Source of the DNA: Oscillospiraceae bacterium
Lineage (GTDB): Bacteria; Bacillota; Clostridia; Oscillospirales; Acutalibacteraceae
Assembly: GCA_009786735.1 (NCBI GenBank)
Contig: WQRM01000069.1
Span: forward strand, 1 to 7,825
Reading direction: 5' to 3'
DNA: 7,825 nt
Part shown: positions 1 through 5,525 of the stretch, piece after piece
Layout: each line of letters starts with the position of its first letter
Position numbering within the stretch: the stretch's first letter is position 1
Notes under the pieces: generated by a model
What the model was told of the DNA's origin: nothing
Database searches by the model: none
Seen by the model: the letters and a program-made list of their open reading frames with translations, nothing else
Position numbers and translations under genes: made by a program

Positions 1-16
1 CCAAACCAGCCCCGCC

Positions 17-53
17 TGTGGAAAACTTACCCGCCCCCACAAGCTTATCCACA
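17..53. promoter_or_regulatory. Pair of DnaA-box-like 9-mers in opposite orientation
   Basis: Bases 45-53 read TTATCCACA, an exact match to the classical DnaA box. Bases 17-25 read TGTGGAAAA, the opposite orientation with one mismatch to TGTGGATAA. They lie 19 bp apart, just upstream of the -35 element of the ylxM promoter. Such pairs are typical of oriC or of DnaA-regulated promoters. Here only two boxes are visible and the window starts right before them, so origin function cannot be claimed. DnaA control of the downstream promoter is inference. Confidence 0.45.
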
Positions 54-83
54 AAACCGCGAAAAAATAACTGAAAATAGGGC

Positions 84-112
84 TTGACAAGCGCCCCGCT
101 TTACGGTATAAT
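84..112 (+). promoter_or_regulatory. Consensus SigA-type promoter for the ylxM-ffh cluster
   Basis: The -35 TTGACA (84-89) and -10 TATAAT (107-112) both match the consensus perfectly and are separated by exactly 17 bp. Transcription would start near 119-120, giving a leader of about 55 nt before the GTG at 174. The leader opens with a small inverted repeat (CACCC at 121-125, GGGTG at 128-132). This promoter shows that the long open frame reading through 84 cannot start there. Confidence 0.9.
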
Positions 113-173
113 AGTCAATGCACCCACGGGTGTAAAGCAAAACGCCTTTACAGGCACGAGAGGGGAACGCGCA

Positions 174-539
174 GTGGCAAAAGACATGAAAATCGCCATG
201 CTGATGGACTTTTACGGCGAAATGCTCACCGACAAACAGCGCGACTTCCTTGAATACTATTATCACGAAGATCTCTCGCTTGCAGAGATCGCCAACAACG
301 AGGGAATCACCCGCCAAGGCGTGCGCGATGCCATCAAGCGCGCGGAGTTCGCCCTGGCAGACATGGAAAGCCGCCTGGAGCTCGTCGGTCGCTTTTCGGC
401 CATGCAGCATGGGCTAGAGGAAATCATGCACTGCGCTAACACCGTGCATGAGCAAAACAAGCGCTATGGGCTTTCGCGTGAGATCAACGACGCAGCGGCG
501 CGCATCAGTGCCACCGCCGAGCGTTTGATGAGCGCGTAA
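174..539 (+). CDS. ylxM: YlxM family SRP-associated helix-turn-helix protein
   Basis: This is a 121-residue protein of the YlxM/UPF0122 family, encoded next to ffh in many Firmicutes and regarded as an accessory of the signal recognition particle. The start is GTG at 174, because the frame continues upstream only into the promoter, and AGGGG at 161-165 lies 8 nt before it. The next in-frame ATG (186) is too far from that site. Residues 19-62 (TDKQRDFLEYYY, then SLAEIANNEGITRQGVRDAI) form the expected sigma-region-4-like helix-turn-helix. The C-terminal half is helical, charged and less conserved. The gene is first in the transcript from the perfect promoter at 84-112. The oddity is that ffh does not follow directly: a lipoprotein gene lies between. 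The family call is firm from the motif and context; the exact role in SRP function is known only in part. Confidence 0.92.
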   Translation: MAKDMKIAMLMDFYGEMLTDKQRDFLEYYYHEDLSLAEIANNEGITRQGVRDAIKRAEFALADMESRLELVGRFSAMQHGLEEIMHCANTVHEQNKRYGLSREINDAAARISATAERLMSA

Positions 540-632
540 GAGGCGCGGCGGTTGTGCAACGGAGCAGCAATGCTGCGCCGTGGGGATTCTCAACGCGTTT
601 GTCTATGCAGCCATGCAAGAAGGAGAGTTACA

Positions 633-1193
633 ATGCGTAAAATCATTGCAATTGCAGCCCTGGTGGCGCTCATGACGGCGTTGACCGCATGCATCGGCGC
701 GCCGCCAAGCGAGTCACACGACTGGATTGACATCGACGGTCTCACGGTGTTGCTGGACTTCACGGCGGAGTACGAGAGCTCCTTCGGCGAGCGCTTCACC
801 CAAGACGAAATCTTGCAACGCGAGCTTGACTGGATTGCCGCAAACCCCGACCACGAGTTTGTGTTCGGCAGCCTTGAGCCAAACTACTGGTGGCACGAAG
901 AAGAGTATGCCAATTTCACCGTTGCGCATCGCGGTGACGCGCTGGTGATCACCCTTTCGCTCACCACACCGAGCGCCGCGCTCAGCGACGTGATCGACAC
1001 CGTTACAAGGCAAAGCATTTTCCTGCGCCCGGTGCAAATCCACGACCCTGCGGCCGCCGCAATCACGCACTGGACAATTACCATCACGCTTGACCCTAAC
1101 ACGCAGCTGCATGAAGATTTTCATCTGGAGTTTTCACCAACCGCGGTAACAACGAGAATCTTAGTCGCAATCGAGGAAGCACGCGCGCAATAA
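633..1193 (+). CDS. Putative lipoprotein of unknown function between ylxM and ffh
   Basis: This 186-residue protein has a clear lipoprotein signal peptide: MRK, a hydrophobic stretch at residues 4-16, then the lipobox LTAC with the acylated cysteine at position 20. The mature protein should be tethered to the outer face of the cytoplasmic membrane. The start is ATG 633, with AAGGAG at 620-625 and a 7-nt spacer. The mature part has no domain I recognise. It is acidic, with an aromatic cluster (NYWWHEEEY, about residues 89-97) and a C-terminal half of alternating beta-like stretches (ALVITLSL, HWTITITLD). It lies in the same direction as ylxM and ffh, 93 nt after ylxM and 28 nt before ffh, so it is probably cotranscribed. 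ylxM and ffh are normally adjacent, so this looks like a lineage-specific insertion. Function cannot be inferred from the sequence. Confidence 0.8.
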   Translation: MRKIIAIAALVALMTALTACIGAPPSESHDWIDIDGLTVLLDFTAEYESSFGERFTQDEILQRELDWIAANPDHEFVFGSLEPNYWWHEEEYANFTVAHRGDALVITLSLTTPSAALSDVIDTVTRQSIFLRPVQIHDPAAAAITHWTITITLDPNTQLHEDFHLEFSPTAVTTRILVAIEEARAQ

Positions 1194-1221
1194 ACGCTAA
1201 GCATTAAGCACTGGAGGCAAC

Positions 1222-2565
1222 ATGGCATTTGAAGGTCTATCCGACCGCCTGGAGGGCGCGTTCAAGCGGCTGCGCAGCAAGGGCAGCCTAACTGAAAAAG
1301 ACGTGCGCGATGCCATGCGTGAAGTGCGCATGGCGTTGCTTGAGGCTGATGTCAACTTCAAAGTCGCCAAAGATTTCACCGCCAAAGTCACCGAGCGCGC
1401 CATTGGTGCCGCCGTGATGGAAAGTCTCACCCCCGCGCAGATGGTTGTCAAAATCGTCAACGAAGAGCTCGTGGAGCTCATGGGCGGCGTGCGCACCAAG
1501 CTCACGCAGGCGCAAAACGGCCCAACCGTGGTGATGATGTGCGGTCTGCAAGGCGCGGGCAAAACCACGCACTGCGCCAAAATCGCGCTGCACCTGAAGA
1601 ACCAAGGTCATCGTCCCCTGCTCGTGGCCTGTGATATCTATCGCCCCGCAGCCATCAAACAGCTGCAAGTGGTCGGCGAAAAAGTTGGCGTACCCGTGTT
1701 CGAGATGGGTCAAGCCAACCCCGTTGAGATAGCCAAACATGCCATTCGCCAAGCGCGCGACAACGGCAACGACTATGTGTTCCTTGACACCGCAGGGCGC
1801 TTGCACATCGACGAAGCCCTCATGCAAGAGCTGCGCGACGTGAAGAGTGCCGCTCGCCCGCACGAGATTCTGCTGGTGATTGACGCCATGACCGGTCAAG
1901 ATGCCGTGAATGCCGCCGGCGCCTTCCACGAAGCACTGGGCATCGACGGTCTGGTGCTCACCAAGACCGACAGCGACACCCGCGGTGGCGCAGCGCTTTC
2001 CGCCAGAGCCGTCACCGGCAGACCCATCAAATTCGTGGGCACCGGCGAAAAGCTCGGCGACCTCGACATCTTCCACCCCGAGCGCATGGCGCAGCGCATC
2101 CTCGGCATGGGCGACGTGATGAGCCTCATCGAAAAAGCAGAGACGATGCTCGACGAAAAACAAGCCGCCGAGATGGAAAAGCGCCTGCTCGAGAACAAAT
2201 TCGACCTCAACGACTTGCTGGAGCAATTCCGGCAATTGCGCAAAATGGGCGGCATGAAGGACATCCTCGCCATGCTGCCGGGCATGGGCAAGCAGCTCAA
2301 AGACATCGACATCGACGAGCGACAGTTCGACAAAATGCAAGCCCTCATCCTCAGCATGACCCCCGACGAACGCCGCCACCCAGACATCATCAACCCCAGC
2401 CGCAAGCGGCGCATCGCCGCCGGCGCGGGTCAGCAGGTGGAGGACGTGAACAAGCTGCTCACGCAATACCGCGGCATGCAAAAGATGATGAAGCAGATCA
2501 ACGGCGGCGGCAAAGGCCGCAAGGGCATGCGCGGCTTGCCGCCCGATATGTTCCGTGGGCTGTAG
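1222..2565 (+). CDS. ffh: Signal recognition particle GTPase Ffh (SRP54)
   Basis: Ffh binds SRP RNA and the signal sequences of nascent membrane proteins, and delivers ribosomes to FtsY at the membrane by reciprocal GTP hydrolysis. The product is 447 residues, the usual length. Domains run in order: N domain (about 1-90), G domain (about 100-295) and methionine-rich M domain (about 325-447). In the G domain are the P-loop GLQGAGKTT (108-116), DTAGR (189-193), TKTD (247-250) and the following RGGAALS (254-260). In the M domain are the flexible loop with KMGGMKDILAMLPGMGK (341-357) and the RNA-binding SRKRRIAAGAG (393-403). Small departures from common Firmicutes sequences are His117 after the P-loop and Ser251 after TKTD; neither hits a catalytic residue. 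The start is ATG 1222, with GGAGG at 1213-1217 and a short 4-nt spacer. No terminator follows, only paired palindromic repeats. Confidence 0.98.
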   Translation: MAFEGLSDRLEGAFKRLRSKGSLTEKDVRDAMREVRMALLEADVNFKVAKDFTAKVTERAIGAAVMESLTPAQMVVKIVNEELVELMGGVRTKLTQAQNGPTVVMMCGLQGAGKTTHCAKIALHLKNQGHRPLLVACDIYRPAAIKQLQVVGEKVGVPVFEMGQANPVEIAKHAIRQARDNGNDYVFLDTAGRLHIDEALMQELRDVKSAARPHEILLVIDAMTGQDAVNAAGAFHEALGIDGLVLTKTDSDTRGGAALSARAVTGRPIKFVGTGEKLGDLDIFHPERMAQRILGMGDVMSLIEKAETMLDEKQAAEMEKRLLENKFDLNDLLEQFRQLRKMGGMKDILAMLPGMGKQLKDIDIDERQFDKMQALILSMTPDERRHPDIINPSRKRRIAAGAGQQVEDVNKLLTQYRGMQKMMKQINGGGKGRKGMRGLPPDMFRGL

Positions 2566-2583
2566 CATTCGCACGACCTCGCG

Positions 2584-2608
2584 TGTAGGGGCGGCAACCT
2601 GCCGCCCG
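2584..2608 (-). repeat. Short hairpin repeat, minus orientation, after ffh
   Basis: This begins with TGTAGGGG and contains an 8-bp stem (GGGCGGCA 2589-2596, TGCCGCCC 2600-2607) with a 3-nt loop. Read on the minus strand it has the constant ends CGGG and CCCCTACA shared with the other copies. It faces the copy at 2637-2662, so the pair forms a larger inverted repeat (TGTAGGGG 2584-2591 against CCCCTACA 2655-2662). Confidence 0.85.
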
Positions 2609-2636
2609 GGCAAAATACCGGCTTTAGATGTTATTT

Positions 2637-2662
2637 CGGGTGGCTTGCAAGCCACCCCTACA
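2637..2662 (+). repeat. Short hairpin repeat, plus orientation, before the small lipoprotein
   Basis: The core is a perfect 20-bp palindrome, GGGTGGCTTGCAAGCCACCC (2638-2657), followed by CTACA. A nearly identical copy lies at 5427-5452; the single difference in the stem turns an A-T pair into a G-T pair. There is no T-run after it, so it is not a standard intrinsic terminator. Confidence 0.88.
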
Positions 2663-2688
2663 TGTTGACTACAGTAGGAGCAGAACCA

Positions 2689-2952
2689 ATGAAAACGCTC
2701 ATCGTGATAATCGCGCTTTTGCTGGCAATGGCCTTCCTCGTCGCCTGCGGCGCTTCTGGCGCTGTAGGGGCGGATGCGAATCCGCCCGAAGCCGAAACTA
2801 CCACCACCACAACAATTCACCACACCACATGTCGTGGTCGCGTCCACCCCGTGGACTGTGAAGCATGTGGCGGCGAAGACCTTGGTTGCCGCAACGAATG
2901 TATCAGACTATGCAGGCATTGCGGACACAGACTTCCGCGCGCCACCCCCTAA
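2689..2952 (+). CDS. Small Cys-rich putative lipoprotein with zinc-ribbon-like tail
   Basis: This is an 87-residue product. The N terminus is a lipoprotein signal peptide: MKT, a hydrophobic run, then LVAC with the lipobox cysteine at residue 20. A short Thr-rich linker (ETTTTTT) leads to a compact tail with eight Cys and several His. The tail includes CEACGG and CRHCGH, two CxxC knuckles with the spacing of a zinc ribbon. The start is ATG 2689, with AGGAG at 2676-2680 and an 8-nt spacer. A palindromic repeat (2763-2788) lies inside the frame and encodes part of the linker, roughly [10 protein letters not shown] second open frame (2774-3001) covers the same DNA, so a frameshift at the repeat cannot be fully excluded, but the paired CxxC motifs favour the frame given here. 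No family is recognised and metal binding is inference. Confidence 0.6.
   Translation: MKTLIVIIALLLAMAFLVACGASGAVGADANPPEAETTTTTTIHHTTCRGRVHPVDCEACGGEDLGCRNECIRLCRHCGHRLPRATP
2763..2788 (-). repeat. Short hairpin repeat lying inside a coding region
   Basis: This is TGTAGGGG followed by an 8-bp stem (GGGCGGAT 2768-2775, ATCCGCCC 2780-2787) and the loop GCGA. On the minus strand it has the constant ends CGGG and CCCCTACA. Its stem is the same as that of the copy at 4599-4624, in the opposite orientation. It falls within the linker of the small lipoprotein without breaking the reading frame. Confidence 0.85.
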
Positions 2953-3011
2953 CACACACGCAACATGCAACGCATGTTTCGATAAATCAACTACAATTTA
3001 GGAGTACCACC

Positions 3012-3254
3012 ATGGCAGTTAAAATCCGTCTGCGCCGCATGGGCGCAAAAAAAGCACCGTTCTACCGCATCGTCGTTGCCGACAGCCGCTTCCCCCGTGA
3101 CGGCCGCTTCATCGAAGAAATCGGCTACGTCAACCCCCTCATCAACCCGCCCGAAGTGAAGCTGGATGTGGAAAAAACCCAACAGTGGATCAAAAACGGC
3201 GCACAACCCACCGACACCGTCAAAGACATTCTGAAAAAACAAGGAGTTCTGTAA
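3012..3254 (+). CDS. rpsP: 30S ribosomal protein S16
   Basis: S16 binds 16S rRNA early in assembly of the small ribosomal subunit and stabilises its 5' and central domains. The product is 80 residues, the standard bacterial length. It shows the family pattern throughout: [24 protein letters not shown] at the N terminus, then [12 protein letters not shown], and a C-terminal segment with [18 protein letters not shown]. The start is ATG 3012, with AGGAG at 3000-3004 and a 7-nt spacer. The open frame extends further upstream but with no family similarity. Its stop shares one base with the start of khpA (TAATG at 3252-3256), so the two are translationally coupled in the usual rpsP-khpA-rimM order. 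It follows an unusual lipoprotein gene rather than ffh directly. Confidence 0.98.
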   Translation: MAVKIRLRRMGAKKAPFYRIVVADSRFPRDGRFIEEIGYVNPLINPPEVKLDVEKTQQWIKNGAQPTDTVKDILKKQGVL

Positions 3255-3490
3255 TGAAAGAGCTGCTTATTGCTCTGGCACAGGGCTTGGTTGACGACCC
3301 CAGTGCCGTGCGCGTCACCGTTGACGAACCCGACGAAAAGGGCATCGTCTACTATCACCTGCACGTCGCGCCAGACGACATGGGTCGCGTCATTGGCAAG
3401 CAAGGGCGCATCGCCAAAGCCATTCGCATCATCATGAAGTCCGCCGCCGTGCGTGCAAACGAAAAAATCTCGGTGGAGATTGACGAGTAA
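3254..3490 (+). CDS. khpA: KH-domain RNA-binding protein KhpA (YlqC)
   Basis: This is a 78-residue single KH-domain protein of the YlqC/KhpA family (UPF0109). Known relatives form a complex with KhpB (Jag/EloR) and bind many transcripts, with effects on cell elongation and division in some Gram-positives. The nucleic-acid-binding loop is clear: GRVIGKQGRIAKAI, with the GxxG signature GKQG at residues 48-51. The N-terminal part ([16 protein letters not shown]) and the C-terminal strand (ISVEIDE) also fit the family. ATG 3254 overlaps the rpsP stop by one base, and AAGGAG at 3241-3246 gives a 7-nt spacer, so coupling to rpsP is very likely. A hairpin repeat lies in the 46-nt gap before rimM. 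No KhpB gene is in the window. Confidence 0.95.
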   Translation: MKELLIALAQGLVDDPSAVRVTVDEPDEKGIVYYHLHVAPDDMGRVIGKQGRIAKAIRIIMKSAAVRANEKISVEIDE

Positions 3491-3504
3491 GCGTTAATCG
3501 AAGC

Positions 3505-3530
3505 CGGGCGAACGCAGTTCGCCCCTACGG
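3505..3530 (+). repeat. Short hairpin repeat abutting the rimM start
   Basis: An 8-bp stem (GGGCGAAC 3506-3513, GTTCGCCC 3517-3524) with loop GCA is followed by CTACGG. The ends match the other copies, while the inner stem has changed on both arms. The repeat stops only about 7 nt before the rimM ATG, in the space where the ribosome binding site should be. Confidence 0.85.
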
Positions 3531-3536
3531 GTGGAT

Positions 3537-4043
3537 ATGATTCAACACTACTTAGAACTCGGCACAATCGTCGGCGTGCACGGCTTGCAAGGCGAGCTGC
3601 GTGTGAAGCCGATGTGTGACTCCCCTGCCTTTTTTCGGCAGTTCGCCACGCTGTACTACGACGCACAAGGTCAACGGCCCGTGCGTGTGGTAGGCGTGCG
3701 TGAGCATAAGCAGCTCGCGCTGCTCAAGCTTGAGGGCATCACCACTGCGGAGCAAGCACACGCCCTGCGCAGCAAAATCCTGTACTTCAAGCGCGACGAC
3801 GCCCAGCTGGACGACGAGCAATACTTCATCGCCGAGCTCATCGGTTGCGCGGTTTACGACGCCGCCGACGGCACGCACTACGGCGAAATCTGCGACGTCA
3901 CCTCGCCCGGGCGGCACGACGTGTGGCACATCCGCATGACGGACGGCCGCGAGCTGCTCATCCCCGTGATTGACGACGTGGTTAAGCACGTGGACATCGC
4001 CGCCGGGCGCGTGGAAATCACCATGTTAGCGGGGTTGTTGTAG
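3537..4043 (+). CDS. rimM: Ribosome maturation factor RimM (16S rRNA processing)
   Basis: RimM assists late assembly of the 30S head, binding near S19 and helping 16S rRNA processing. The product is 168 residues, normal for the family. The N-terminal RimM domain carries LELGTIVGVHGLQGELRVKP (6-25). The C-terminal PRC-barrel begins at EQYFIAELIGC (94-104) and ends with ELLIPVIDDVVKHVDIAAGRVEI (139-161), all diagnostic. The start is uncertain: ATG 3537 is chosen, but GTG 3531 is in frame and would add two residues. Neither has a good ribosome binding site, because a palindromic repeat reaches to 3530; only GGGTGG (3529-3534) lies close to the ATG. The gene follows khpA as expected. trmD would normally come next but is absent; rlmH takes its place after a repeat-filled gap of 103 nt. 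Confidence 0.95.
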   Translation: MIQHYLELGTIVGVHGLQGELRVKPMCDSPAFFRQFATLYYDAQGQRPVRVVGVREHKQLALLKLEGITTAEQAHALRSKILYFKRDDAQLDDEQYFIAELIGCAVYDAADGTHYGEICDVTSPGRHDVWHIRMTDGRELLIPVIDDVVKHVDIAAGRVEITMLAGLL

Positions 4044-4097
4044 AAGCCCCCTCGTCACCGAACTAACGCTAACAAAAATCAACGCAGGGGCTTTGTG

Positions 4098-4142
4098 GCT
4101 CCCCCCTGGGGGAGCTGGCGCGGCTTGCCGCGACTGTGGGGG
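4098..4142 (+). repeat. G-tract double-hairpin element before rlmH
   Basis: The element consists of a first hairpin (GCTCCCCC 4098-4105, GGGGGAGC 4108-4115), the spacer TGG, a second hairpin (CGCGGC 4119-4124, TT, GCCGCG 4127-4132), then ACTGTGGGGG. The same plan recurs at 7671-7745 and, doubled, in the composite repeats at 4599-4780 and 5281-5452. The outer AAGCCCC (4044-4050) and GGGGCTT (4087-4093) form another inverted pair just upstream. The terminal G-run lies 4 nt before the rlmH ATG. Confidence 0.75.
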
Positions 4143-4146
4143 TCTT

Positions 4147-4581
4147 ATGCAAACCATTAAACTCATCGCCGTCGGCAAGCTCAAGGAGGACTACCTCCGA
4201 GCAGCCTGCGCGGAATACACCAAGCGCCTAAGCGCCTTTTGCAAGCTTGAGGTCATCGAGCTTGAGCCCCAGCGCAGCCTTGAACTTGAAGCCAAGCTGC
4301 TGCAGAGCAAGCTGGGCAAACAGGCGAGCGTCTGCGCGCTGTGCGTGGAGGGCAAGCCGCTCACCAGCGAGGTCTTCGCGGCGTGGCTGGCCAAGCAGCC
4401 CAGCGAGGTGGACTTCCTCATCGGCTCATCGCATGGGCTGTGCGACAGCATCAAAGCCCGCGCAGATTTGCGGCTTTCGATGTCCGCCATGACCTTGCCG
4501 CACCAGCTTGCGCGCGTGGTGCTGCTGGAGCAAGTCTACCGCGCCTGCTCAATCAACGGCGGAGGGAAGTACCACAAGTGA
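4147..4581 (+). CDS. rlmH: 23S rRNA (pseudouridine-1915-N3) methyltransferase RlmH
   Basis: RlmH is a SPOUT-fold methyltransferase that uses SAM to methylate N3 of pseudouridine 1915 in helix 69 of 23S rRNA on assembled 70S ribosomes. The N terminus (IKLIAVGKLKEDYLRAACAEYTKRL, 4-28) and C terminus (TLPHQLARVVLLEQVYRA, 116-133, and final YHK) are diagnostic. At 144 residues it is shorter than the usual roughly 155-160; the missing part is in the loop after LEVIELEPQ (34-42). The SAM-binding glycine loop reads GSSHGL (93-98) rather than the more usual GGxxGL, and the tail is NGGGKYHK rather than the usual G-x-PYHK. The start is ATG 4147; only a G-run at 4138-4142, the end of a repeat element, can act as ribosome binding site. 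It occupies the position where trmD, another SPOUT enzyme, normally follows rimM. Confidence 0.94.
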   Translation: MQTIKLIAVGKLKEDYLRAACAEYTKRLSAFCKLEVIELEPQRSLELEAKLLQSKLGKQASVCALCVEGKPLTSEVFAAWLAKQPSEVDFLIGSSHGLCDSIKARADLRLSMSAMTLPHQLARVVLLEQVYRACSINGGGKYHK

Positions 4582-4598
4582 TAGCGTGTCTGAAGTTT

Positions 4599-4780
4599 CG
4601 GGCGGATTCACATCCGCCCCTACATGCCGCGGCTTGGTGAAAGTCCGACTTTCGCCAGAGCCCCCCTCATCGAGGGGGGATGTCGCATAGCGACAGGGGG
4701 GAGTGTCATACGCGGCGACTGGGGGTGCGGATCTCGCTGGCGGCATCGTACTCTCGGGTGGCGTAATCGCCATCCGAACC
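4599..4780 (+). repeat. Composite palindromic repeat, copy A, upstream of the GNAT gene
   Basis: The parts run in order. First is a short hairpin (GGGCGGAT 4600-4607, TCAC loop, ATCCGCCC 4612-4619, then CTACA). Next is an inverted repeat GAAAGTC/GACTTTC (4639-4653), then a G-tract hairpin (CCCCCCTC 4661-4668, GAGGGGGG 4672-4679). TGTCGC-ATA-GCGACA (4681-4695) and a second GTC...GAC unit ending in GACTGGGGG follow. Last is a degenerate short hairpin (4754-4777, one G-T pair). Bases 4609-4780 align without gaps to 5281-5452; 4629-4728 are identical there. Confidence 0.9.
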
Positions 4781-4812
4781 CTAAGAAATCAACCCAATTC
4801 CAAGGAACACAA

Positions 4813-5274
4813 ATGACCATCACCATCACCCGCGCCACGCGCAACGACCTTCCCGGCATCCTCGCGCTGCAAAAGCTCGCCTACCAAAGCGAAGCCGCGC
4901 TGCGCAATGATTACACCCTCCCGCCGCTGCACCAAACCCTTGCGGAAATCCAAGCCGAGTTCGAGCTGGCGATTTTCCTCAAAGCAACCAACGAGTGCAA
5001 CCGTCTCATCGGCTCGGTGCGGGCACGCGTGGAGAGCGGCACGGCATATATCGGCAAGCTCGTCGTGCAGCCGGAGCATCAAGGTCAAGGCGTGGGCACA
5101 AAACTCCTTGCCGCCGTCGAACACGAAAGCCAAGCCGCGCGCTTCGAGCTCTTCACCGGCGACAAAAGCCTGCGCAACCTCGCGCTATACACCAAACTGG
5201 GCTACACCGAAACCCATCGCCAAGCCACACCAAACGGCTGGTCAATGGTGTTCATGGAAAAACTTTCGCATTGA
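4813..5274 (+). CDS. GNAT family N-acetyltransferase
   Basis: This is a 153-residue protein of the GCN5-related acetyltransferase superfamily, which transfers an acetyl group from acetyl-CoA to an amine. The N terminus ITITRATRNDLPGILALQKLAY is typical of strand 1 and helix 1. Motif A is clear at 80-103, with the acetyl-CoA pyrophosphate-binding loop QGQGVG (90-95), followed by the late motif NLALYTKLGYTETHR (122-136) with the usual tyrosine. The substrate cannot be told from sequence. The start is ATG 4813, with AAGGAA at 4802-4807. The gene sits between two direct copies of a composite repeat, and its TGA (5272-5274) lies only 6 nt before aligned homology to the downstream copy starts. No terminator or promoter of its own is seen. 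The repeats could make the gene prone to deletion or transfer as a cassette. Confidence 0.92.
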   Translation: MTITITRATRNDLPGILALQKLAYQSEAALRNDYTLPPLHQTLAEIQAEFELAIFLKATNECNRLIGSVRARVESGTAYIGKLVVQPEHQGQGVGTKLLAAVEHESQAARFELFTGDKSLRNLALYTKLGYTETHRQATPNGWSMVFMEKLSH

Positions 5275-5280
5275 TGTGCG

Positions 5281-5452
5281 CACATCCGCCCCTACGGGTT
5301 GCGGCTTGGTGAAAGTCCGACTTTCGCCAGAGCCCCCCTCATCGAGGGGGGATGTCGCATAGCGACAGGGGGGAGTGTCATACGCGGCGACTGGGGGTGC
5401 AGATTTCGCAGCCGCCATCAAAATCCCGGGTGGCTTGCAAGCCGCCCCTACA
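5281..5452 (+). repeat. Composite palindromic repeat, copy B, downstream of the GNAT gene
   Basis: This is a direct repeat of copy A at an offset of exactly 672 bp. Bases 5281-5295 and 5301-5400 are identical to 4609-4623 and 4629-4728; the remaining 52 bp align without gaps at about 60 percent identity. The left arm of the first short hairpin is missing and replaced by the end of the GNAT gene, where a different palindrome (GATGTGCGCACATC, 5273-5286) forms. It ends in a well-kept short hairpin (GGGTGGCTTG 5428-5437, CAAGCCGCCC 5438-5447). Confidence 0.92.
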
Positions 5453-5525
5453 TGCTGCTGATGGGTATTGAAGACACACCTTACAGGTAATCGCACCAAG
5501 AAAAACATCACAACGAGGGCACTGC

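Noticed and set aside
126..133. ACGGGTGT shared by the ylxM leader and the spacer of the minus-strand promoter
   Set aside because: An 8-mer at different positions relative to the two promoters is not enough to call an operator.
542..579. Nested inverted repeats between ylxM and the lipoprotein (GTTG/CAAC, GCAGC/GCTGC)
   Set aside because: The stems are only 4-5 bp, with no T-run and no match to the repeat families or a known riboswitch.
1288..2847. A 519-codon open frame on the minus strand across ffh
   Set aside because: It is the complement of ffh, a known artefact of GC-rich codon bias; its His- and Ala-rich translation has no domain and no start signals.
2992..2997. TACAAT as a possible -10 for rpsP
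   Set aside because: There is no -35 at the right distance, and transcription would start at the ribosome binding site.
2774..3001. Alternative 75-codon frame over the small lipoprotein
   Set aside because: It has no ribosome binding site or signal peptide and starts inside the hairpin repeat, whereas the chosen frame has a lipobox and paired CxxC motifs. It is kept only as a possible frameshift explanation.
4508..5362. Small plus-strand frames ending in the same peptide, RLSPEPPSSRGDVA
   Set aside because: The shared ending is the translated 100-bp repeat core, not a protein family; the frames overlap rlmH and the GNAT gene and lack ribosome binding sites.
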